Source of the DNA: Brachionus plicatilis | Taxonomy: Eukaryota > Rotifera > Eurotatoria > Ploima > Brachionidae | Length of the DNA: 64,000 nucleotides | Reading direction: 5' to 3' | Assembly: GCA_010279815.1 (NCBI GenBank) | Contig: QEOQ01000522.1 | Span: 322,742 to 386,741, forward strand | Shown: piece after piece, positions 54,101-64,000 of the stretch | Numbering within the stretch: the first letter of the stretch is position 1 | How the letters are laid out: each line of letters starts with the position of its first letter | Notes under the pieces: model-generated | Seen by the model: the letters and a program-made list of their open reading frames with translations, nothing else | Told to the model about the DNA's origin: nothing | Database searches by the model: none | Made by a program: the position numbers and the translations under genes

Positions 54101-55630
54101 ATTTAAAAAAAAATTTTTTAAAACTTATAATTTTATTTTCCAGATCGAACTTTTTTATTAAATTAAATTGTAGCAAATCTTACTTAACATTTTTTTAAAT
54201 TTTTTTAATTTTTTATTTATTTACACTCTTAGAAAAAAATGCTTATCAAAATTCAATTATCAAAATACACTAATCAAAGAATAAACATTTTTGAAGAATA
54301 AAAAAACTTTAAAAACTCATTTTTGTTGAGAAAAATTTCTTATTAACAGTTAGACACAAAGGACTACTCGAGTGCGTATATTTGGCCAGTGTTAAATTGA
54401 CAATAAATTACACAGGCCGCTTTGACACATTGTCAACAAAAGCAACTGGTCAAATTTTCTCAACTCGCTCTTCAAATCAAACTTTCTAGCTTCATTGGCC
54501 CAATAAATCCTCAATTCATTTGAGTGACCAGCAGAGCAAAACACTCAAATGATAGTGACATATGCTGTTTGCTAAATTGATGGCGAACAACTTAATGCCA
54601 AACTATCTAAAATCTCTCGTGATTTATCTCTCGATGGGCCTGATCAATTTTCTAAATGGAACAAATCGAGCAGATTTCCTATTCACCAGAAAAAAAAAAC
54701 GAAAAAAAAAAAACAAAAATCCACACACACATGCACACACACGCGATTCTATGATCGCACCGAATTGCTGCAAAAGTTTTTATTAAATTATCTTAATGAA
54801 TGAATGGCCTGTGGAGCTTGGCCTTCTGACCATTAATTACATTAATTGAGACCACGTTCCGCGACTGTGTCGCACTTTCAAAGCCTCTCACAGGCCGAGA
54901 ACCCGCAAACAAAATTGCAGCGTTAGCTCTTGATTCAACAATTTCAAGACTAGAAAAAACCACTCGGCAAGAGAGCCAATTAATTTATTAATCTTTAATA
55001 AGTACTTAACAAAAATACTAATCTCAAAACATGCAATTTATGTTCTTTTCTGTACAAAAGCCGACTAATTGATCCATTCATTTGAAATATGCTCTTGCAT
55101 TAGACTATCTGGCATCCTTTCTTAAAGAACACGTAAAATCGATTTTGTCACTTAATAAATAAGCTCCGAATCTATGTCCTCTTTTTTGTTTTCTTTAGTT
55201 TTAGTTCCTGCAGAAATAATCCATCAAATGGGCTTTTATCTCTGAGGCTTCTAGCAAAAATTAGAAGAATGTTTCTTCGTCTTATCTTGACTAGACAATT
55301 TTTTTTTAATTAAACCAATCTGCAGATTATGTGCCAGTCCAAATGCTCATCCAATTTTTTGGATTAATTCCGTGTCTGGAGAAATTGTTCTCAAGATGCT
55401 GAGATCACAAGTGAGCAAGAATGGATGCATGTGATTTTTTTTTGTTGAGCACTCAAACTCAGACAGTCAGTTGAATCATCGCATTTTGTAGTTGTTTGTG
55501 TCTCCTAGTCCAAAAAAAATATTTGACAACAAAATTTAAATTTATTTAAAAGTTAATTGTTTTTAAATTATCAGAAAAAATTATTTTGTCCTGAGAAACT
55601 TTTAATTTTGAAATTTATTATAAATATATA
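51171..55630. other. Gene desert, AT-rich, with a more complex segment at 54.3-55.5 kb
   Basis: 51.2-54.3 kb is monotonous AT-rich DNA without a supported feature. 54340-55480 has mixed composition, including a (CA)n stretch at 54721-54742 and GC-richer runs such as TGTGTCGCACTTTCAAAGCC near 54866. It holds no ORF or RNA gene, so regulatory sequence for an unseen gene is possible. Confidence 0.45.
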
Positions 55631-56725
55631 GGCACTAAATTTCTACTTCACCAAATAATTATTAAATACTTCACCAAAATAAACCACCAAAAAAATAATA
55701 AAAAGTGAACCAAATAAATATATTTTTCACCAAAAAAATATTATTTTTTCACCAAATTTATTAATTATTTTAAAAGAAAAAAATATTTATTTCAACCAAA
55801 ATAATAGTTTTTATCACCAATAATAATACAAATCAAACCAAAAATAATTACTGAACTTTCAAGGCTTGTTTTGCCTTTGCAGGTCTTCTAGGTTTTCTTT
55901 TTTCGCCGATAGGAATAGGGTTCCTAAACCCTTGATAAGAATGAGCTATTTTTTGTAAAAATATTAAGAATAATTCTGAAATATTCAATGATTATTGTAG
56001 TTTATTTCGATAAAAAGATTAGTATAACTGAAAACAAAATGAATAAATATTGAGAAAAAAAAATTAAATAGAAATTTCAGAATTAAAAAAGAAAATTTTT
56101 TTTGAAGTTTTGGCTTTATTTAAAAAAAATTCAAATCTTAAAAACTCTTATATATTTTGAATGTTATATTTTGAGCTATTATTTATTAACCACGACGTAG
56201 CAAAATTATTTAAGTAATTTAAGTTATAAAATTAAGGATGAAACTTTAAAAAACTGGAACATGGTACAGCACCCTATGCTCCCACTTTATATAATTAAAA
56301 CAATTTTTTAATTAAGAAAAAAATTTAATTTGATAATTAATTTGATTGACATGAAGACTAAAGATTTTTTTTGGTACAGAAAGTTCAAAATTCAACATAT
56401 TATTGCCATCATATCGATTGAGTTTCAATTGATTTTTTTAAGGATTTGCGGTAAAATAACATTATGAAAAATACAATTTATAATATTTTTGGGGAATAAA
56501 AAATTTATTTGGTGAAGTATAAATTAATTTGGTTAAAATAAAATTAATATGGTTTAGAAACCTATTTTGTATTGGTGGTTTGATTTGCACAGGTAATTGT
56601 GATTTTTTGGTGTCAATTAAGAATAAATTTGCGGCAAAATACACGAATTAGGTGTTCAATTTTGGTAATCGAGTTTCGCCTTAGATAATATTTTTTTGGT
56701 GAATAAAAAAAATATTATTAGTGAA
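55631..56725. repeat. Foldback of degenerate CACCAAA modules (~1.1 kb)
   Basis: The left side (55645-55850) is a series of CACCAAA/ACCAAATAA steps. The right side (56500-56720) carries the complementary TTTGGTG steps (ATTTGGTGAAGTATAAATT, TTTTTGGTGAATAAAAAAAA). The arms are degenerate, and the middle (55860-56480) has no ORF. Confidence 0.6.
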
Positions 56726-57860
56726 CGATAATTGTATGCCATATATATATGCTGGTACAGTCAATTCACTTTAAATATCTGGGCTCTTATTCGGAAAACT
56801 CAATAAATAATTATTTGAAGGAATTAGAACCATGGCTAGTAAAATGGAAAATGAATGTATCACTGACCAAATCAAATTATATAAGTATCTTGTTTATTTT
56901 ATATAAATATATTATTTAATTTATATGGGTTCAAAAAATGAAATAATATTTGAAAATAATTGACCATGAGTTGCTTGACAAACTGGAACTAGCATAGAAG
57001 TAGTTGATGTCTCACTTTCGCTCATTTTTTTAGTTTTTTAATTTTGAATTATTTTCGCATGGAAGACAATTTTTTCACAAAGAAGTAAATTCAGTTTTGT
57101 ATACTTTCACCATTTTTATAATAATTGGAAATTGATGTTTTAATATATGTTATAATTAAGTATCAATTATTAATTAATTTATCAAAAAATCATGCGAGTT
57201 TTTAAAGTTTATATAATTATTGAAATTAGTAAAATACATTAGATATTTTTATAATTAAAATTAGATACTAAATTCATTTATTTAGATACTGTGTAAAGAT
57301 GTAATTTCAATAACAAAAAGGAAAAAATAAAATTTTAATAAATTTTAACCTTGAAGTTATTTTTAGTTAAGTTAATTAGAAAAACTCTTATAACTTTGTA
57401 ATTTTCGTATATATATATTAATTGTTTTTTAAATAATTAAATAACTAAAAAATATAAATAAAATCTTAGAAAGAAAATAAATCTTAATTTACTTTCCGGA
57501 ATAAGATATTGAAAAGTATCTTTTAGTTCAATTTTATAGGTGATCGAAAAGTCATCTATCAGGTTACTCAAAAGTATCCTACTATAAAAAAATCCTAATG
57601 CTTCGTTCTTTGAGGCTCTAGGGACTAGGCGAAAGACTTGGTCATGAGCTGGCCATCTCAAGCAGAGAGTAGTCTAGTTTTTCCGTATATTGAAAAGTAT
57701 ACAAAAAAGGCATTGAAAAGTGTCATAGAGATCTCTCTTTCGATCGTACAACAGTCAAGCAAATCAACAGCCACTCAATCGTGACGGATCAGAAACTCAC
57801 CCGAGGCTTTACAACTGTATTAAATAGCAGCCATTAGATAATTTTTTGTTCTAAATAAGG
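56726..57860. other. AT-rich stretch, no gene supported
   Basis: A 74-codon minus-strand ORF (57437-57661) shows no recognisable domain and is not accepted as a gene. Confidence 0.4.
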
Positions 57861-58060
57861 CCGGAAAAGTAAAATTTTTGTTCAATTTTCAATTTGCTAT
57901 TTTAGCTAAAAATTTCAAATGCCCAATTTAGTTGAATTGTATATTTAAAATTTTTTAAAGTTAAAAGATTGTATAATTTGCAATGAAATTGCGCATTTGA
58001 AATTTTTAGCTAAAATAGCAAATTGAAAATTGAACAAAAAATTTACTTTGCCAATAGGCC
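57861..58060. repeat. 200-bp foldback MITE (GGCC ends)
   Basis: Arms of ~72 bp: GGCCGGAAAAGTAAAATTTT (57861) is mirrored by AAATTTACTTTGCCAATAGGCC (to 58060), with TTGCTATTTTAGCTAAAAAT in the arms and a short ~50-bp centre. Confidence 0.8.
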
Positions 58061-58750
58061 AACATTTTTCAAACAATCAATTTTTTTCTTTATAAATTCA
58101 ATTATGTTTTTTGAATAATGAGTTGAAATTATTGAAGTAGTAAATGTTGAAAATTACCTTTTGAGCCAATTGTTGTAATTGAAAGCTAATTGAAAATATT
58201 TGATTAACCATCCATTTTCTAAAGAAAATATAAACTTTATTTTTTCTTTTCAATTTTGTGACAAAATTGAAAAGAGAAGTACATGTGCGTTTTTGGCAAG
58301 GATATTGTAATATTGCTTTTTTGAAACTGTTAATGATGATTTAACAAAGTGTCCTTGCAGATACACTCAAAGTAAAAATGAGAATAAACAATTTTTTAGA
58401 AAATATGATCAAATATAACATCTTGAACTTCAAGTGTTTTAAAAACAAAGTAAACTATATATTATTTAAAAGATGTCTTTTTAATCATTTAAGTTAGTTT
58501 TAAAAACTTTATTTATTTGTTTAAACTTTTTTTAATAGATAAATGAACAAGCCAGCTACCAAGAGAGAAGTATATTCTACTTTGACTCACCGACAAGTGA
58601 AATAAAATAATCTTTTATTTATCTTTGCTTGTGACATCCAATTATGAACATATAATTTTCATCGATTGGTATTCTCTCAGAGCGTACTTGAGAATTACAT
58701 TTTACATTTAGAAGGTGCTGAAAATGGGTACAGCTGACCTCTCTCCAATA
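58061..58750. other. AT-rich spacer
   Basis: Nothing beyond low-complexity AT-rich sequence can be supported. Confidence 0.4.
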
Positions 58751-58753
58751 ATA

Positions 58754-58990
58754 GTGACCTGTCTCTGTATTTCGTTGTGTCTAAAAAACATAAGCAAATA
58801 AACTAACACAACAAGTTTAAAATGAAATTATTTTTAATTGTAATAATAGAAATTATGTAAATTTTTTTAAGTATTTACTTCTTGAATTCGACATTTTTTT
58901 TTTTATAAAAAGAATTTTTTTTTAATTTTATATTTTAATAAGTAATTTTTCCTGTCATCGCCTAATCTATCGTAATTTTTTAGCAAAAAT
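58754..58990 (+). repeat. Dispersed ~250-bp repeat, copy 2
   Basis: GACCTGTCTCTGTATTTCGT, AACACAACAAGTTTAAAATG, AATAGAAATTATGTAAATTT and CTATCGTAATTTTTTAG match copy 1 in order and spacing. Confidence 0.8.
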
Positions 58991-59877
58991 AAAAAATAAA
59001 TTTTGAAACTTTTTCTTTTGGATGTCTTTTTTACAACAACTCTGCCTTAAATTTCAAAGAAAAACTAAAGAAAAATGACTCAAGAAATTTGAATTTAAGG
59101 AACTTTGTGATCAAAAGATCAATGTTGAAGTTTCGACATTTGAGCTTTTAATTTTCAATAACATTTATTTTATTTAAAAGACTCTGTGGCTAAATTTGAA
59201 TTTTTTAACTTATAACTTGCTGATAAATTTTTATTATACCTATATAATCAAATAAAAACTTTATTTTATATTTATTCATTTTTATATATCTTGAGACATT
59301 GACACCAGTCTGTTGATTAACTTTGAAACTTGGAAAAAAATATTTTTTTAAATAATTTAAAAAAAAACAAATTAGTCTTAGGAAAGTTTTAATTTAGAAA
59401 AATAAAGAATACATGTTGCTATTTAATGGAGTACAGTCAACTCATTTTAAATCGAAACTCTTCTATCCGGAAAATTGGGTATTCGGATTTTTTTCTTCGG
59501 TCTACACCCCCTTAAAGATACACTCAATGAAAATTATTAAAAGCTTTGCATATCAAAATGATGTAAAAAATGTATTTCATAATTCGGAATTCTTAAATAA
59601 TACAAACATGTTATTCAAAATTAATTATTTATTCTTTCTTATTTATTAAAGTTAATTATATTGTAAAGTTCATTTTAGATAAAAATTACAGATAGACTAG
59701 AAAGAATAATTAATTAATAATTAATTGACTTTGATGAAAAGAGGCGGATAGCAATATTTTCTTATGAAAATCATAACTAAAAACAAAATGTATTTAAGAA
59801 TTGTTAAAGTTAATTTTAATTTCGCATTCCATCATCTAGAATGGGATTTATAATCAAAAATCGTAACATTTAACAAG
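58991..59877. other. AT-rich spacer
   Basis: No gene or bounded repeat seen. Confidence 0.4.
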
Positions 59878-59960
59878 TGTATGAAAGTCTCCATTCCAAG
59901 AAACCAGCTAAAGTTCCGCCTGAATAAAATTTTAAATAAATAAATAAATATTCTATATTT
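59878..59960 (+). repeat. LINE/SINE-like 3' tail repeat, copy 7
   Basis: GTATGAAAGTCTCCATTCC, AACCAGCTAAAGTTCCGCC and an AAATAAATAAATAAATA tail, in the same orientation as copies 1-6. Confidence 0.65.
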
Positions 59961-60111
59961 TAGGTAATATTCTAAATTTAAATGTAATAAAATTACTTAA
60001 GTAATTCCCATTTATTAAAAAAAAAATTGCAGAAGCGCATTAAATTTAAATTTATTTAAGAATTTATTTGAACTATTTTAGTGTTCGAATTTACATTTTT
60101 TACAATTCTGC

Positions 60112-60468
60112 GGGGTTGTGAAGTTGGTTTCAATTCGATCATTTCAATTCAGAAAAACTTGAATAACTATTTTACTTAAAGAGATAATTTAGTTCTGTAA
60201 AATGCTCAATTATAAGCAAATTTGCTTAATTCAATAAAATAAGTCTGCAAAATACTCTGCAATTTTATGCATTTTGCACACCATTAAATAGTATTCAAAT
60301 CAATTGTGCATTTATATTGCAGAGTTTTTTCAGACATATATTTTCGGATTAAGCAAAGTTGCTTAAACATTAAGCATTTTACAGAACTAAATTATTCCTT
60401 ATAGTAAAAAAGTAATTCAAATTTTTCTGAATTGAAACGATCGAATTGAAATGAACTTCACAGCCCCC
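60112..60468. mobile_element. 357-bp foldback MITE with 8-bp TSD (AATTCTGC)
   Basis: The ends GGGGTTGTGAAGTTGGTTTC and the complement of ...AACTTCACAGCCCCC form arms of ~130 bp. AATTCTGC flanks both sides (60104-60111, 60469-60476). The interior repeats TTTTGCA/TGCAAAA steps. Nonautonomous, family not assigned. Confidence 0.92.
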
Positions 60469-60848
60469 AATTCTGCTTGAAAAATTATCAAGATTAGTAA
60501 CTGTAATAAATATTAAACAAAAAATTAATATTAATTGAACACTGTTAAATTAAAATATGACAATGAAATTAATTTTTTTAATCTACAAAGAGAATATAAA
60601 ATAAATAGTCTTGATCGAAAAATTAATCTTTTGTCTCATATTTAGTTATGAACATGCTTTCAAAGAATTTTTGTTTACTATGGTTGTAAAATTATAAATT
60701 TGATAATATATTATTAAAATTAATTCAATTGTTATTTTTTAAAAATTTTTTATTTTATTTACTCTTGGTAAAAAAATTCTCTTTAATTTTTAATCTTTAT
60801 ATTATAAACTATTATAAACTTCAGCTAGACAAGAAAACACGAACAGAT

Positions 60849-61180
60849 GGCAAAATGTTATTTATTGTACATTTTTATATTTTTACATTTTTACATTTTT
60901 GAGAGAAGAAAAAAAAATCTCAAAATCAAAAAATCTAAAAAAATTTTCATTCAAGAAAAGTAATAATAAATTCGCAATTAATTAAAAGGGATTTTCAAAA
61001 ATTATCCTTGGTTTTTACATTTAAATTTTTCTAAAACTCCTTTTTAAGTAATTGCGAATTTATTATTACTTTTCTTGAATGAAAATTTTTTTAGATTTTT
61101 TGATTTTGAGATTTTTTTTTCTTCTCTCAAAAATGTAAAAATGTAAAAATATAAAAATGTACAATAAATAACATTTTGCC
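60849..61180. mobile_element. Foldback MITE copy 2 (GGCAAAATG ends, 8-bp TSD)
   Basis: Same element as 20653-20985 but inserted in the opposite orientation: the ~60-bp core is reverse-complemented between copies. GAACAGAT flanks both sides (60841-60848, 61181-61188). The copies are very similar, indicating recent activity. Confidence 0.93.
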
Positions 61181-61189
61181 GAACAGATT

Positions 61190-62020
61190 CTTAGAAAAAT
61201 TTTATATAATAATCTTAAGAATATTAATGAAAAAATTCAAAAATTAATTAAATATTACAAGCGAAGAAAAAATTTAGTACTATTTTAATTTCACCAAAAT
61301 TAAGATGATTTAATCAATGATGCTTACAAAAATACTTACATTTTAGGGTTCAAAGAGGGACAAACGCGCTGTTAATGATTCAAAAAAGTATTAAATGAAT
61401 TTAAAGCTAATAAAAAAAATAAATCAATCATTAGAAATGAATAAATGACACAATTTGATAAATAGTTCAAGAAAAATCAATTTCTCCGGTAAAGAAAAGC
61501 GTGAAAGACCACCATTAAAAAATAAAATATCAATTAAGTTTTATTTTTTTGAAATTGCGGAAAAGCCACAACAAAGTACCATAAATAAAAACAATTGTTC
61601 AGATGAAAAGAAAAGCTAATTGTTATTTTTTTGTTTTTATAAAAATTTTTCATTTCTTTTTCTTGATATTATTTAATTGATTTCCAATTTTAATCGATGT
61701 TTTTTTTTAATAAAATTAAAAATTGTCATATAAAAAAAAATATTTTTATCAAGTCGAATAAATTAAAAAATAAATTCATCAAAATGCCAAAATTTAAAAA
61801 ATAACATCCATGTAATTAGATTTCTTAAAATTTAATTTTAAAGAAAATTCGAAATATTAAGTAATTATAAAAGTTAAGTGATAATACTTCATTAGAAGGA
61901 GCTATTTTAATTAAAAAAATATTAATAAAATAATTATAAAAAATGGTTACTTTTATTAAGTACTAGTTGAAAATACAAAAAATCAGAAAACCATCAGATT
62001 AATTCGAATTATTAATAAAA
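61190..62020. other. AT-rich spacer
   Basis: No gene or bounded repeat seen. Confidence 0.4.
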
Positions 62021-62024
62021 AAAA

Positions 62025-62200
62025 ATTAAAAATTGTAAAAATAGAAATTATTTAACTCATTTCTCAAGTAGTCAATTCTTCAATTCGAGAAAAAAAATAT
62101 TTTTAATTTTTCTATAAAAAGAGTTTCTATTGTAATTTTATATTTTGATATTTATTAGTTTTTATCATCGTCGTTTCCGGCGTAATAAAATTAATTGAAA
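62025..62200 (+). repeat. Dispersed ~250-bp repeat, copy 3 (5' truncated, diverged)
   Basis: AAAATAGAAATTATTTAACT, CTATAAAAAGAGTTTC, TTTTATATTTTGATATTTAT and TTTATCATCGTCG follow the order of copies 1 and 2, but the GACCTGTCTC start is missing. Confidence 0.55.
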
Positions 62201-63830
62201 TAGGTTCACAAAAAAAGTGAAATTTTATTTTTGAGTTTGGCGATTTTTTTTGGAATTTAATAAATCTATAGAACTATCTTTGGATAGTCTTTTAATTATC
62301 TTTTTAACAAAATTTTAAAGCCTAAAAATAGTTAATTTAACAAAAATTTTATGGAATTTTTTTCCCAAATCACGTTTTTTTTTGTATAAGAACAAATTTT
62401 TTATCCCGAAACAAACTCTTTAATTATTTAGAAACGACCGGAAAAAAAATTGCCGATAATCTTTTTCTTCTTATTAAAAATTATAAACGAAATTAAAGTC
62501 TGCTTTTTACTACACTATTTAAAAATTCGAATTCGGACTTTTTTCAAAAAAAATTATCAGGACTAACTTATTTTATTCAAATTAAAAAGATTTAAACAAA
62601 TTTGATACCATAATTTATTGGATTAGATCATTCCTTGGTTCTAGATTGTCTAGGTTTGTTGAGTGATCAGATCAATGTAGCGGGAGGATTTTTTTTTGTC
62701 TATTTTTGATCAGCGTTTTGTACGTGATTTTTAAAAAAAGATACAGAACAAAAATAAATATTTATTTCTTTTAAAAGATTTGAATGCATTTTTATTTTTA
62801 ATAGAAAAAGGAGAATTTAGAAATTATGATAAGAGAGTGACAAAATGGGTTAAAAAAATTCTTATCTTTTTTATATAATTTTCATAAATAAAATTTTTTT
62901 ACACACAAAACAAAGTTATTTTGAATTTTATTTTTACATTTTATGAATTTTAATTGTTAATTTTTAAATAAAAATTGAGATAAAGACAATTCTCTTTTTC
63001 AAGTTCTAGTAGAACTTAATTACATTTTGATTTTACTGAGAAAATTCATCATCTTTTTTCTCATTTTCTAATACATAATTGATCAAAATGAATAAAATCA
63101 AAAAAATATGTCATTGTAAATTTTGGTACAAAAACAAAACAAAATATTAAAAACGCCAGAGCTTTTATTCGGAACGACCAAAACATGTTCTGTAAATTGT
63201 AGCAACTGGTATACCCCCTGATATTGGTGCAGTTCGTCCAAAAGTAATAGCAAATTAATTTACAAAACAGCCTCCTAAAATTCAAATAATCAAGAAATAG
63301 GCATTTGTAAAAATTATAAAAAAAATCAACAATTAAGATAAAATGTAGAAGAATTGTTGGATCAAAAAAAAAATGAAAAATATTTTTTGCCTTGTTTTAC
63401 ACAATGAATTTTTTTACCGATTCATATTTGAGAAATATTTTTTGTAATTAAAATACAAAAAAATATTTATTAAATAATTTGTTAGCTCATTTTTTTGCAT
63501 AAAAACTATAGATTGTTCAAACCAAATTATTTTTCGAGGAGTTATCATGTAAAAATCTTTATAAATAAGTTTATATTTCTAATTTTGATACAAAATAATT
63601 AATAAAATTTCAAAAGTTTATTATGCCATCAAAATCCGATAATATTTTTTTCTTAATTAAATTTTCCGACAATCTTTTTTTACCATCAATTAACTATTAA
63701 TTTTTTTTAAGCTTTTTACTTTCTTCTTTTAATTTAATAAAATTTACGTTTCAATTAAATAAATGCATTTTTATTGATTCTGCTGCTCTACTTTAAATAT
63801 CTTAATAATACTGATTACAGTGGTTCTTGC
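62201..63830. other. AT-rich gene-free stretch
   Basis: No gene supported. The small minus-strand ORF at 63061-63285 has no recognisable domain. Confidence 0.4.
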
Positions 63831-63845
63831 TAAAATGAAATGGTC

Positions 63846-64000
63846 CGTTCCCGAAAAGGAATGGAATGGAGACGCATTCCATAAAAAACCATTCCCGTTC
63901 CGTTCCATTTCCATTCCATTCTATTCCATTCCAACCGTTCCATCCGTTCCATTCCATTCCAACCGTTCCATTCCATTCCAACCGTTCCATTCCATTCCAA
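63846..64000. repeat. ATTCC/GGAAT-type minisatellite, runs off the window
   Basis: From ~63846 the sequence is built of GGAATGG/CCATTCC words. By 63935 it becomes a regular 19-bp unit, CCGTTCCATTCCATTCCAA, repeated about three times up to the window end. The same word on the minus strand gives the spurious W/N/G/E-rich ORF. Confidence 0.9.

Noticed and set aside
57437..57661. 74-aa minus-strand ORF as a gene
   Set aside because: No domain, no composition shift and no supporting neighbour. The length is within what AT-rich DNA yields by chance.
63802..63990. W/N/G/E-rich 62-aa ORF
   Set aside because: It is a translation of the ATTCC minisatellite.
63..64000. CRISPR arrays, rRNA or tRNA genes
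   Set aside because: No regularly spaced direct repeats with unique spacers, no rRNA blocks and no convincing tRNA cloverleaf with a T-loop GGTTC box were found. The sequence is eukaryotic.

Overview
The window is eukaryotic and most likely comes from an invertebrate animal. It is very AT-rich (roughly 75-80% by eye), it has no operon-like gene packing, and it carries typical metazoan genes and transposons (hAT, Tc1/mariner, piggyBac-like MITE, Ty3/gypsy, LINE). The exact phylum cannot be fixed from sequence alone; an arthropod is a guess. Two assembly gaps (25266-26243 and 46840-47295) hide sequence.

Only two convincing host genes are seen. The first is an intronless, strikingly GC-rich TBC1D24/Skywalker-type TBC-TLDc gene (23412-25241, +). 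The second is a small single-pass membrane protein with two PPSY motifs (40156-40752, -). Everything else is repeats, transposon relics and AT-rich DNA without recognisable genes.

Layout. 0-5 kb: a 3.05-kb hAT element (1625-4676, perfect 8-bp target duplication) with an internally deleted BED/dimerisation transposase relic; a 1.49-kb foldback element is nested in it. 5-7.4 kb: a decayed membrane-glycoprotein-like cluster on the minus strand, possibly an endogenous glycoprotein/env relic, and a separate small secreted-peptide ORF. 7.5-9.5 kb: nested palindromes. 10.2 kb: a LINE reverse-transcriptase scrap. 13.8-15.8 kb: a Tc1-like transposase relic split by a C-run/G-run foldback element, next to a TIR element carrying a Ulp1-like protease fragment. 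16.9-21.6 kb: several small inverted-repeat elements, including a 596-bp element with an 8-bp duplication and a C2H2 zinc-finger ORF. 23-25 kb: TBC-TLDc gene. 27.8-29.9 kb: another decayed retroelement with RNase H-like motifs, interrupted by the second copy of the C-run element. 30.2 kb: a TTAA-flanked MITE.

30539-37769 is a nearly complete Ty3/gypsy element: 292-bp LTRs about 97% identical, a gag with an N-terminal hydrophobic segment and a CCHC knuckle, a pol broken by several stops and frameshifts, and a third ORF in the env position that looks RRM-like rather than envelope-like. A solo LTR follows at 38160-38418. From 43 to 64 kb there are AT-rich stretches with seven same-orientation copies of a ~75-bp LINE/SINE-like 3' tail, a three-copy ~250-bp dispersed repeat, foldback MITEs and, at the end, an ATTCC-type minisatellite.

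The most unusual signal is in the Ty3/gypsy element. The palindrome GACGTC occurs 20 times in 7.2 kb (about one expected), is preceded by A in 19 of 20 cases on the sense strand, lies in all reading frames and noncoding parts, and is unusually evenly spaced (mean ~365 bp). A directional, frame-independent motif suggests recognition at the RNA or sense-strand level. Its co-occurrence with a putative RRM-like third ORF and a triple repeat in the 5' leader makes a self-recognition or packaging system a testable idea. This is inference.
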